Shown piece by piece: positions 50,601 through 63,200 of a DNA stretch of 64,000 nucleotides. Both the position numbers and the translations under genes were made by a program. The stretch covers positions 18,326,722-18,390,721 of the forward strand of contig OY855915.1 in assembly GCA_963693305.1 (NCBI GenBank), in the 5' to 3' direction. The DNA is from Meandrina meandrites. Taxonomy: Eukaryota > Cnidaria > Anthozoa > Scleractinia > Meandrinidae. Each line of letters opens with the position of its first letter. Position 1 is the stretch's first letter. Under the pieces are notes generated by a model. That model saw only the letters and a program-made list of their open reading frames with translations, did no database searches and was not told the origin of the DNA.

Positions 50601-53600
50601 TGTGTCGACGTCATCAAGGTAAACATTACCATAATTGTTCTGATTTGCATTTAACAACAATCGATGCAAGGGTATTAACAAGAATGTTGTTGTTCTTAGT
50701 GTGTCCACGTCAAGTTCCGTTTCAACATCATCGTCTATATCAACATCATCGAGTGTGTCGACTTCATCAAGGTAAAAATTACCCTAATTGTTTTAATTAG
50801 CATTTTAGAACACTCGATGCAAGTAAAAAAGGTTTTATTCGATTCCCCTTGTCTGAATATTAATTAGGAAGTTGTTTTTCTTAGTGTGTCCACTTCAAGT
50901 TCTGCGTCAACATCATCGAGTGTGTCAACCTCGTCAAGGTAATTAACAAATTGTTTCTTAACGGATTTTAGCAATTTTCCGTAACTCACAAAGGTAAAAA
51001 TAAATACAATTATTCATCAACCAACGATCATGCTTTTTCTCTGTTTACTGAGTATTGAAGATGTTTTCCTATTCGCCAAAACTGCAATTACCATTTCAGG
51101 AAGCTGCTCTCTACACACATATTTCGCCATTCCACCAAACTTAAAACGATGTGCTATATGTTCTGCGAGTTCTATCATTTATGAAAACCCTAAGTAAGCG
51201 AAAAACACAACCTTTCATGATTTATTTTCATATTATGTGATACTGATGATTCGTTTCTTTTCTAGCGTGTCGACATCAAGTTCTTTGTCGACATCGTCGT
51301 CAGCATCAACTTCATCAAGTGTGTCAACATCGTCAAGGTAATTCACGAAGATCAGTTAATCCAGAATCATGTTTAAGATAAGATGTTTTGTTTTCAACAA
51401 AATACAGCTTGTCGTATGGTACTGATCCTCCGTTTTGTTTTTAGTGTGTCGACATCAAGTTCTGCTTCAACCTCGTCTTCGGTATCGACGTCATCAAGTG
51501 TGTCAACACCAACTTCGACAAGTGTGTCCACGCCAACTTCCACAAGGTATTACAGCATATTGTTTTTTAGTTAATTTCTAGAACGTTAAATCACAAAATA
51601 CTCGTGCTCTTTCCATATGCAAATTAAAAAATTAAAAAAAGAAATTCGCGTTTTGTGTGCTATACTGCTACTAAAAAGATGTGTTTAAGTAACGTTTTAT
51701 TATTATTATCGATTTATTTTCATTTAAGTGTGTCCACGTCCAGTTCTGTGTCAACGTCGTCGTCAGTGTCAACATCATCGAGTGTGTCAACCTCGTCGAG
51801 GTAAAGGAAAATAAAATGTTATATGGTATTTTGCTTATCAGATTCAAATGAAAATTGTAAGAACAGTAGGGTGTACGTTTACAATTGGCATCTTTACGTA
51901 ACGTATTTATGATGACTTTTTTCTTCCGCTTCTAGCGTGTCGACATCAAGTTCTGTTTCAACATCATCATCGGCATCAACCTCATCAAGTGTGTCAACAC
52001 CCACTTCGACAAGGTACTCGAGAATATTGTAATCAAATTTAGTTCGCTAACTTCGAAAGCTCTCTCTTTAATATATTCGTTAGGTTGAAAGCTGAGTTAA
52101 ATTTGTTATACAGGGTGTGTTAAAAGAATGTGCGTTTGATAAAATCTATCTGTTTTTCTGGCAGTATCTCAACTTCAAGTGTATCGACATCATCGTCAGT
52201 TTCCACGTCATCGAGTGTGTCAACTTCATCAAGGTAAACAAAAGCATAATTTTTAATTAACATTTTTGGATATTAACAAGGATGTTATTGTTCTTAGTGT
52301 GTCCACTTCAAGTTCCGTGTCGACATCATCGTCAGTTTCCACGTCATCGAGTGTGTCGACGTCATCAAGGTAAACATTACCATAATTGTTCTGATTTGCA
52401 TTTAACAACAATCGATGCACGGGTATTAACAAGAATGTTGTTGTTCTTAGTGTGTCCACCTCAAGTTCCGTTTCAACATCATCGTCTATATCAACATCAT
52501 CGAGTGTGTCGACTTCATCAAGGTAAAAATTACCCTAATTGTTTTAATTAGCATTTTAGAACACTCGATGCAAGTGAAAATGGTTTTATTCGATTCCCCT
52601 TGGTCTGAATATTAATTAGGAAGTTGTTTTTCTTAGTGTGTCCACTTCAAGTTCTGCGTCAACATCATCGAGTGTGTCAACCTCGTCAAGGTAATTAACA
52701 AATTGTTTCTTAACGGATTTTAGCAATTTTCCGTAACTCACAAAGGTAAAAATAAATACAATTATTCATCAACCAACGATCATGCTTTTTCTCTGTTTAC
52801 TGAGTATTGAAGATGTTTTCCTATTCGCCAAAACTGCAATTACCATTTCAGGAAGCTGCTCTCTACACACATATTTCGCCATTCCACAAAACTTAAAACG
52901 ATGTGCAATGTGTTGTGCGAGTTCTATCATTTATGAAAACCCTAAGTAAGCGAAAAACACAACCTTTCATGATTTATTTTCATATTATATGATACTGATG
53001 ATTCGTTTCTTTTCTAGCGTGTCAACATCAAGTTCTTTGTCGACATCGTCGTCAGCATCAACTTCATCAAGTGTGTCAACATCGTCAAGGTAATTCACGA
53101 AGATCAGTTAATCCAGAATCATGTTTAAGATAAGATGTTTTGTTTTCAAACAAAATACAGCTTGTCATATCGTACTGATCCTACAAGTGTGTCAACACCA
53201 ACTTCCACAAGGTATTACAGCATATCGTGTTTTAGTTAATTTCTAGAATGTTAAATCACAAAGTACTCGTGCTTTTTCCATATGAAGCTGAACAAAGTTT
53301 TTTAATAAAGAAATTCGCGTTTAATGTACTATACTTTCACTAAAAACGTATGTTTAAATAACATGTTTAATCATTATTATCGATATTTTTTCATTTTAGT
53401 GTGTCCACGTCCAGTTCTGTGTCAACGTCGTCGTCAGTGTCAACATCATCGAGTGTGTCAACCTCGTCAAGGTAAAGAGATTTAAAATGTTATATGGATT
53501 TTGCTAATCAGATTCAAATGAAAATTGTGAGAACAATATGGTGTACGTTTACAATTGGCAACACTGCTAAATTCCAATTCGATCGGGAACAGTGGACGAA

Positions 53601-53633
53601 GAGCCACTCTGTGGAAGTGCCACTGCAAATTCC

Positions 53634-53702
<69 letters not shown>

Positions 53703-54155
53703 CTCTACCTCACGTATTTATGATGACTTTTTTCTTCCGTTCTAGCGTGTCGACATCAAGTTCTGTTTCAACATCATCATCGGCATCAACCTCATCAAGT
53801 GTGTCAACACCCACTTCGACTAGTGTGTCCACACCAACTTCGACAAGGTACTCGAGAATATTGTAATCATATTTAATGCAATGGTATGCAAGGGTATTAA
53901 CAAGAATGTTGTTGTTCTTAGTGTGTCCACGTCAAGTTCCGTTTCAACATCATCGTCTATATCAACATCATCGAGTGTGTCAACCTCGTCAAGGTAAAGA
54001 GATTTAAAATGTTATATGGATTTTGCTAATCAGATTCAAATGAAAATTGTGAGAACAATATGGTGTACGTTTACAATTGGCAACACTGCTAAATTCCAAT
54101 TCGATCGGGAACAGTGGACGAAGAGCCACTCTGTGGAAGTGCCACTGCAAATTCC

Positions 54156-54254
<99 letters not shown>

Positions 54255-57200
54255 CTCTACCTCACGTATTTATGATGACTTTTTTCTTCCGTTCTAGCGT
54301 GTCGACATCAAGTTCTGTTTCAACATCATCATCGGCATCAACCTCATCAAGTGTGTCAACACCCACTTCGACTAGTGTGTCCACACCAACTTCGACAAGG
54401 TACTCGAGAATATTGTAATCATATTTAGTTCGCTAACTTCGAAAGCTCTCTCTTTGATATATTCGTTAGGTTGAAAGCTGAGTTAAATTTGTTATACAGG
54501 GTGTGTTAAAAGAATGTGCGTTTGATAAAATCTATCTGTTTTTCTGGCAGTATCTCAACTTCAAGTTCTGTATCGACATCATCGTCAGTTTCCACGTCAT
54601 CGAGTGTGTCGACTTCATCAAGGTAAACAAAAAAAATAATTTTTAATTAACATTTTTGGATATTAACAAGGATGTTATTGTTCTTAGTGTGTCCACTTCA
54701 AGTTCCGTGTCGACATCATCGTCAGTTTCCACGTCATCGAGTGTGTCGACGTCATCAAGGTAAACATTACCATAATTGTTCTGATTTGCATTTAACAACA
54801 ATCGATGCAAGGGTATTAACAAGAATGTTGTTGTTCTTAGTGTGTCCACCTCAAGTTCCGTTTCAACATCATCGAGTGTGTCGACTTCATCAAGGTAAAA
54901 ATTACCCTAATTGTTTTAATTAGCATTTTAGAACACTCGATGCATTAAAAAAGGTTTTATTCGATTCCCCTTGGTCTGAATATTAATTAGGAAGTTGTTT
55001 TTCTTAGTGTGTCCACTTCAAGTTCTGCGTCAACATCATCGAGTGTGTCAACCTCGTCAAGGTAATTAACAAATTGTTTCTTAACGGATTTTAGCAATTT
55101 TCCGTAACTCACAAAGGTAAAAATAAATACAATTATTCATTAAACGATCATACCTCACGTATTTATGACGACTTTTTTCTTCCGTTCTAGCGTGTCGACA
55201 TCAAGTTCTGTTTCAACATCATCATCGGCATCAACCTCATCAAGTGTGTCAACACCCACTTCGACTAGTGTGTCCACACCAACTTCGACAAGGTACTCGA
55301 GAATATTGTAATCAAATTTAGTTCGCTAACTTCGAAAGCTCTCTCTTTAATATATTCGTTAGGTTGAAAGCTGAGTTAAATTTGTTATACAGGGTGTGTT
55401 AAAAGAATGTGCGTTTGATAAAATCTATCTGTTTTTCTGGCAGTATCTCAACTTCAAGTTCTGTATCGACATCATCGTCAGTTTCCACGTCATCGAGTGT
55501 GTCGACTTCATCAAGGTAAACAAAAACATAATTTTTAATTAGCATTTTGCAACCCTGCATGCACTGAAGGAAAACTTTTTTTTTATTTTCTTTGGATATT
55601 AACAAGGATGTTATTGTTCTTAGTGTGTCCACTTCAAGTTCCGTGTCGACGTCATCGTCAGTTTCCACTTCATCGAGTGTGTCCACTTCAAGTTCTGTGT
55701 CGACATCATCGTCGGTATCGACGTCATCAAGTGTGTCCACTTCAAGTTCGGTGTCGACATCATCGTCAGCATCGACGTCATCAAGTGTGTCCACTTCAAG
55801 CTCTGTGTCGACATCATCGTCAGTTTCCACTTCATCGAGTGTGTCGACTTCTTCAAGGTAATTATTACCATAACTATTTTAATTAGCATTATACCACACT
55901 CGATACAAGTAGAAAAGTTTCTTTTGTTCGATTTGCCTTGGATTGGATATTAACTAGGATGTTGTTTTTAGTGTGTCCACTTCAAGTTCTGTGTCAACAT
56001 CATCGAGTGTGTCAACTTCGTCAAGGTAATTAAAAAAGTGTTTCTTAAAGGGTTTTGTTAATTTTAATTAACTCACGAAAGCGAAAGTATTCAAGTTGTT
56101 TTCCTTTTCGTCGAAAGTGTTATTACGATTTTAGGAAGCACATCTCTACACAACATGCTTCGCCATTCCACAAAGCGTAAAAACAATTTTAATTACCGTA
56201 TGTTCTGCATTATAAATTCTAATAACTTAATAAAGCATTTACTTAAGCGACAAAGACGACCTCCCAGGATTTATCTTCTTGTTTTGTGATAATGATGATC
56301 CGTTCGGTTTCTAGTGTGTCAACATCAAGTTCTGTTTCAACCTCGTCGTCTGTATCGACGTCATCGAGTGTATCAACACCCACTTCGACTAGTGTGTCCA
56401 CGCCAACTTCGACCAGGTATTGAAGAATAATGTTTTCTGAATTTCATATTTTCCCACAATTTCTTTGTGGATTATGCTAAATACAATGAAAAAAAAGAAC
56501 ACTTCGTTTGTAGGGTGCTTTATCATAATTATCGATTTGTATTCAAAGAAAATTTTATTTGGAACGGTGTTCATAACATTCTTTTACTTGCTAAATTATA
56601 ATTAATTATAATTAATTATTTGGTTTCGTTTCCAGCGTATCGACGTCAAGTTCTGTCTCAACATCATCGTCAGTATCAACTTCGTCAAGGTAAAGGAACA
56701 CATTACAGTTTAACCGAAGTTTTGGCAAACTGTTTAAAAACCTATCTAACTTAGATGTTGAAAGTAAAGGGTTAAGACGTATAAAGCTTCGAGAATCACC
56801 TACTTGTGAGACCAGCAGCTTGTATATTCTATATTACATAAAAAGGAAAAGCTGCCCTTTAGGTACTAAGGATATTTTTTATACTTTTTTTTATTTAACA
56901 AACCTTTATTATTGTAAACGAAACAAAAGTTGCAGAAAAATATTAAATCTATCATTTCACAATACGATTCCACATGTTATTCAATGAGGGTCGTACTGGG
57001 GGGAGGGGGGAGGGGGGGTCTCTGGCACGATTCACGGACGGAAAAAAAAACGAATCACGGATCACGGATATTGAAATTTCATTTTCCCGAATCACGAAAA
57101 TAAGTACTCTTTTATCCCGTTCTTACGCTACAAATAGTGTTTGAAGAAATCAAAATTGATTAAGAAATTACGAAAATAAGAAAGGAACATACTCTTTTAT

Positions 57201-60200
57201 CCTGTTCTTACTCTACAAGGAGTGTTTGACGTTACGATAATTATACGGAGATCACATTTGAGGTCTCGCGTCTTAAAATCACGCAAAATAAAGTCAATAA
57301 AGTTGTGAAATCACGAATATCGGTTATTAATTCAAGCTCTTCACGTGTCACGCAAAACCTTCCGGTCACGGGTCACGAAGAATAAATTTAATAAATTCAC
57401 GTTTCACGGAAAATAAAATCAGCTAATCACGCGTCACGAGAATACGACACTGTACGACCCTCTTCAATGCTTGCAATGATTTGAATATTTACCACCTAAA
57501 ACTACTGACAATTTCACACTAGCTACAATTACTCATTACATGACCGCCACTGTCGAAACTTATTTAACAATAAAACACAAAAAAGAAGTGCTTAAATTAC
57601 AATAATGAACCAATAATTTTAAGCCAAAAAAGGAAACAAAGCATTTTAAAATATAGAAGCAAATGTGAGACATATAAAACGTTGTAGTTCATATTTAACT
57701 TTCTTAAATTTGTATTTATTTTTTTTTTAAGCACAACACGGATAAGGCTAAAGAAAATGAATAAAAGTAAACAGCCTGGCTTAAAATATGTTATTATTCC
57801 ACTATTGCGCCATTTTACCATATTAGGGCAAAAGAACGCGCAAAATATGCCACGTTATTACACTGTAGAACAGGGCAAAAATATGGACTGAAAGCAGAGC
57901 AACAAAATGGCCGAACAAAACTCTACTTTTTAGTGGAATAATAAATCCCTTATTCGATGGTTTAACATATAATACGAGCGGACATTTTGCTCATTGCCCG
58001 CATTTTGTATGTATATACTTTTCAATAGTTAAAAATCGATCTGCTTTCTTGTAGTGTCTCCACTTCAAGTTCTGTGTCAACGTCATCGAGTGTTTCAACT
58101 TCCTCAAGGTAAAAAAGCGCCGGCGGAAAGTCGCTTTCGTGCGATGGGCAAGCCAGTAATAAAATTTTTCTATCAAATAAGTTTGATCTTAACATTAATT
58201 TGTCATGGCAACGTCAAGTGAGGTTTACTATATCTTTCTTCTAATTTCGATATTTTAAAATTCAGTCTAAAACATAGACCTCAGTACGAGGCCCGGGGAG
58301 TAAACTATAGAGTTTGTGGGGTTTATTCTCCGGGACCTCAAAGTGATGTCTAATATTGTTTTAGGCTGAATTTTAAAATATCGAAATTTGGGCATTAGCA
58401 ATATTTGAAGTTTAACGTTTAACCTTTTTAGGTGTTGCTATGTCCACTTTCAATTATCTGTTCCTTGAAGTGGCAATTATACATACATGGACGTGAATGA
58501 TACATGAAATATATTCTGTAAACTACGTCTTCACTTCACGTGCCAATAATGATGTAGTTCTTGTTAATGAGCAGTCGTTTGTTTTTCAGTGTATCAACAT
58601 CATCTTCTGTGTCTTCATCGTCGAGATTCTCTTCCAGAATAAGGTAATACAAAATATTTTAGTTTCACTTAAAATACAAGTTTCCGCATTGCTGCCTGAC
58701 AATAAAATAATGCCGCCTATTTTTTTTTTTTTTAATTTTTGGCAATCGTTGCTGGACATTTCGGGGGATCAGTAGCTGGGCGTATTTCACTAACGCCCAT
58801 TATAGTTTTTTTTTTATCTGAAGTGTCTCTTTAGTGCAGCAGGAGCTTTGGGCCGTCTCTCCTTTCCTTTACACCCATCCCGCCGTGACAGCAACTCGCC
58901 CTCGTTTCTGCACATCCTTAAGTGCGCGCCAACCAACGTGTCAAGTTCCCTTCTTCCGTCCGCCTGAGGGGCAGGTCTTCTTAAGGGGAGGGGGGAGGGG
59001 AGAGGGGGGGGGGGGAGAGGGAGAGAAGGGCGGACCCCATTTCCTTCCTTCTGATACTCAGGTTAGCCAGATAAGAACTAACACGCACGTACGGGCCGCT
59101 TTTGCAAAGCTGTGCTTATATGAACTACACATAATCGACATTTGCCGCTGCACAAGTATCTGCCTTACAAAAAAATATCAGTTCCCATTGCTGAAAAAAA
59201 GAGATGACGTTGTTGTCATAAGAGGCTGGAAGGCTTATCGAGAGAAAATCGGCCTATTTAAAATATAATTAATGTACACTTATTTTAAAATTAAGCAATC
59301 GTAAAGCAATGATTATGAAAATATTATACATTTCTGCCTCAAACCCTTAGGACGACAACAAGTCAGGCCCGCCAGACGGCAACAGTTCTTTCAACAAAAT
59401 TCATTTCTAAACCTACGGTTAAAACAACGTCATCAGTTGTTATCACGTTGTCTACCAGGTAAGTAACTCGTGACGTCATTACCACTAGCAGCAGTCGAGA
59501 TTGCAAATATGCGTTTTTGTTATAAAAACTTACTGAGAACAACACGTGAATGTCTCTGCTGAATTTGTTTAAATTACATGAAAGGACATCAATTTCGTGA
59601 GTGAAATGGTTGTTGAAATGAATGCTTTAACGCTAACTTAAAACAATAACTTCCATGTTGTTTCTTGAAAATATTTGATTCAAAGCCTTAACTATCTACT
59701 ATCATATTTGATAATAATAAAATTAAAATATTACACTTATACCCTTAATTATGTGCACCTAGTTCTAGTTCTCTGACATCATCGTCAGCGTCGTCGCCAA
59801 GCGAAACATCTTCGTCAAGGTGATGACGAAGATCTTTCAATTTAAGATACAGTAAACACCCGCATATAAGAACACATGGATTAAGAACATCAGGCTGAAA
59901 TTTGGCAAATAAAGCACTACTTTTATAAGAACAATATCAGCCTGGAAAAAAAATAATGTTCTTATAAAATGGGAAGGGTGTCAAAATTACACAAATTACC
60001 ATAAACACACCTGCTGACCAATGGTATTAGCTAAGTTTTGGGCACCTTTGTTCTCTTCAGAATATCTAATATCATGAATTACATTTTTTGCCTTTACAAT
60101 ACTATAAACTACTGTATTGATAGAGAACTGAATTTAAAAAAATTTAAGAACATTTAAGAGCATCCTGAGGCTGATTTTTCACTAAGCGTCCGATAAATAA

Positions 60201-63200
60201 GAACACAATCAGTCTGACCTCTGAAATTGTGTGTTCTTATATGCGGGTGTTTACTGTAGTCCAAAACGATTAATTTACGCAATGGTGACACTTTTCAGTC
60301 GCGCTTTTGAGAAGGAAAACATTCACCGATTTGTTTCACTTTTGGCAGCCGAAAAGAAAAATGTTTGGATTTGAAGAAAATGTACTTATTTTGCAGTCGG
60401 CGTATAATCTTTTGAGATATGAACAGACGACAGATTTTTTCCATACTTTATCAAATAAGCCTCAGAGCTCTCAAATTTTGTATCTGCAAGTTTCATCAAA
60501 ATCCTAACAATGCAACTCGATGCGCAAAATGCTGGTTCAATTTTCTCTAAAAACGCATCGCCATTGCATTTTAATTCGTGTCAGCTGACGCACAGGTAGC
60601 GGCACAGTGCAGCCAGACTATATCGGACTTCTGAAAGAATAATGCTACCCAAAGCCTTATCTAAACGACTTGAGTAATCGGAAACCTACAGCACACAAAA
60701 ACAGTGCAATAAGAAGTACAATTTTATGATGCACGCAAGGTAAAGTTAAATGTTTTATAGTCTTCCCACCTATTACATCTAAATCTATTTAATTTCGAAA
60801 AAAATCGCGAAACAAAACTAACAAAAGTATGTACAAGAGCTCATCATGAATTTTAATACAAGAAGTAATCAAGAAATGCGGCTATGGACCTTTAGCCCTT
60901 AAGGTATTACTATACTTATCCAATTTGTGCTACTTAAATAATGGCCAGTGAACAAAGCTCAGCAGGGCAGCAAAGAGGGTGGGAGCCGGGGGGAGGGGAG
61001 GGGTAGTACTTTTGGGGCACGCAAGCAGGGAGGTCAACAGTGAATTAATTAAGATTGTGGCTTAATAATCTCCCAGCTTTCAGTTCGGGAAGTTTCCGTC
61101 TAGCGGCATTTCAATCCTTTCGCTGGTGTTATCAATAAGGCCGCGATTAATGTTGAAGGACCAGTATACAGAAATCGATATTGTGAAGAACTTCAAGTAA
61201 AAGTCTAACCAAACCACTTTTTCCGTGTCCCTTGTTGATATAATTTGGCTACTGACTTAATCTCGATTTCTTTTTTGTAATAGCTTTTAACCTAGTCAAA
61301 GATTTTTATATTTGCATGCTTTAGTTAGATTTTTCAGCTAGTTTAATATTTTAACTCTTTTTATCTTAACACTGAATTTCTGTATTTAACAGCATTTTTA
61401 CTTTTATCGTTTTTTTTAATTCTCTTCAATCATGTGCAATTGTAAGCGCATTGAGAATTTTAAATGCGCAATAAGAACCTTTTTATTATTTATTGTTATT
61501 ATTTTATTTGGAAGAATTCTTATCATAGTCGATAGATTGGGCTGAAAAATTGTCGTGTATACCAAATTTCAATATTGTTGTCACAGAAATAAAGGGAAAT
61601 AGGAATAAATTTGGCAAACAACCTACGCTGTCAGCCGTGTGATAGTTCTCAAAGCATTTATCAATACGTTTTAATAACAGGTTTTTACTTTTACTTTTAC
61701 TCCTCATACTTGTATAATTCTGCACTTGTTTATGATGATGAAGTTCAAGTTCAGTGACGACATCATCATCATCAGTATCAACATCATCAAGTGTGTCTAC
61801 TTCAACCTCGGTGTCGACATCATCGTCAGTATCCACGTCATCAAGTGTGTCCACTTCAAGCTCAGTGTCGACATCATCGTCAGTATCGACGTCATCAAGT
61901 GTGTCCACTTCAAGTTCTGTGTCGACATCATCGTCAGTATCGACGTCATCAAGTGCGTCCACTTCAAGTTCTGTGTCCACATCATCGTCAATATCGACGT
62001 CATCAAGTGTGTCCACTTCAAGCTCAGTGTCGACATCATCGTCAGTATCGACGTCATCAAGTGTGTCCACTTCAAGTTCTGTGTCGACATCGTCGTCAGT
62101 ATCGACGTCATCAAGTGCGTCCACTTCAAGTTCTGTTTCGACATCATCAAGTGCGTCCACTTCAAGTTCTGTGTCGACATCATCGTCAATATCGACGTCA
62201 TCAAGTGTGTCCACTTCAAGCTCAGTGTCGACATCATCGTCAGTATCGACGTCATCAAGTGTGTCCACTTCAAGTTCTGTGTCCACATCATCGTCCGTAT
62301 CGACGTCATCAAGTGTGTCCACTTCAAGCTCAGTGTCGACATCATCGTCAGTATCGACGTCATCAAGTGTGTCCACTTCAAGTTCTGTGTCCACATCATC
62401 GTCAGTATCGACGTCATCAAGTGTGTCCACTTCAAGTTCTGTGTCCACATCATCGTCAGTATCGACGTCATCAAGTGTGTCCACTTCAAGTTCTGTGTCC
62501 ACATCATCGTCAGTATCGACGTCATCAAGTGTGTCCACTTCAAGTTCAGTGTCGACATCATCGTCGGTATCGACGTCATCAAGTGTGTCCACTTCAAGCT
62601 CAGTGTCGACATCATCGTCGGTATCGACGTCATCAAGTGTGTCCACTTCAAGCTCAGTGTCGACATCATCGTCAGTATCGACGTCATCAAGTGTGTCCAC
62701 TTCAAGCTCAGTGTCGACATCATCGTCAGTATCGACGTCATCAAGTGTGTCCACTTCAAGCTCTGTGTCCACATCATCGTCAGTATCGACGTCATCAAGT
62801 GTGTCCACTTCAAGTTCGGTGTCGACATCATCGTCAGTATCGACGTCATCAAGTATTTCCACTTCAAGTTCTGTGTCCACATCATCGTCAGTATCGACGT
62901 CATCAAGTGTTTCCACTTCGTCAAGGTAATGAAGAACATTAGAAAAAGTTTAGATCTCAATTTAAGATGTAATGATCGCTTCCTACACTTTCAGAAGAAA
63001 CACAATACAGTATTCAACATTTATGATTTTATCCTTTAGTGTATCCACTTCAAGCTCTGTGTCGACATCATCGAGTGTATCAACTTCCTCAAGGTAATGA
63101 AAATCATGGTTGTTAAAATGAATGTTGTAGAATATTATCAGTTAATACTAAAATGCTTACTGTCCTTTCGTTTGCAACCTCTCGAGGTTTTAATAATTCT

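Larger units (their letters stand above)
48256..55515. repeat. Higher-order tandem array of about 1.7-kb exon-intron blocks
   Basis: Start points of equivalent exons are 48256, 49953, 51729 and 53400 (spacings 1,697, 1,776 and 1,671). Introns align as well as exons. For example, the CTACACACAT and GGTATTAACAAGAATGTTG stretches recur in each block. The fourth block is rearranged. Confidence 0.9.

Noticed and set aside
48256..55515. CRISPR-like regular repeats
   Set aside because: Repeats and spacers are coding exons and introns with GT-AG borders in a eukaryotic gene. Unit sizes and content do not fit a CRISPR array.
55399..55830. Minus-strand Asp-rich frame of 143 codons, and many short ones of VDTLDDV type
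   Set aside because: Antisense of intact plus-strand cassettes, crossing their introns.
58834..59268. 144-codon plus-strand frame
   Set aside because: It runs through a G-rich polypurine tract within an intron, shows no domain, and has no Ser/Thr cassette phase.
61504..62916. Minus-strand 470-codon Asp-rich open frame
   Set aside because: It is the antisense of the SVSTSS repeat. Cassette borders carry consensus splice sites only on the plus strand, and the plus frame continues in phase from the D-domain exons.
61726..63039. Other plus-strand frames of 437 and 383 codons over the giant exon
   Set aside because: They are shadows of the stop-free 18-nt repeat. Only the Ser/Thr frame matches the splice phase of every neighbouring exon.
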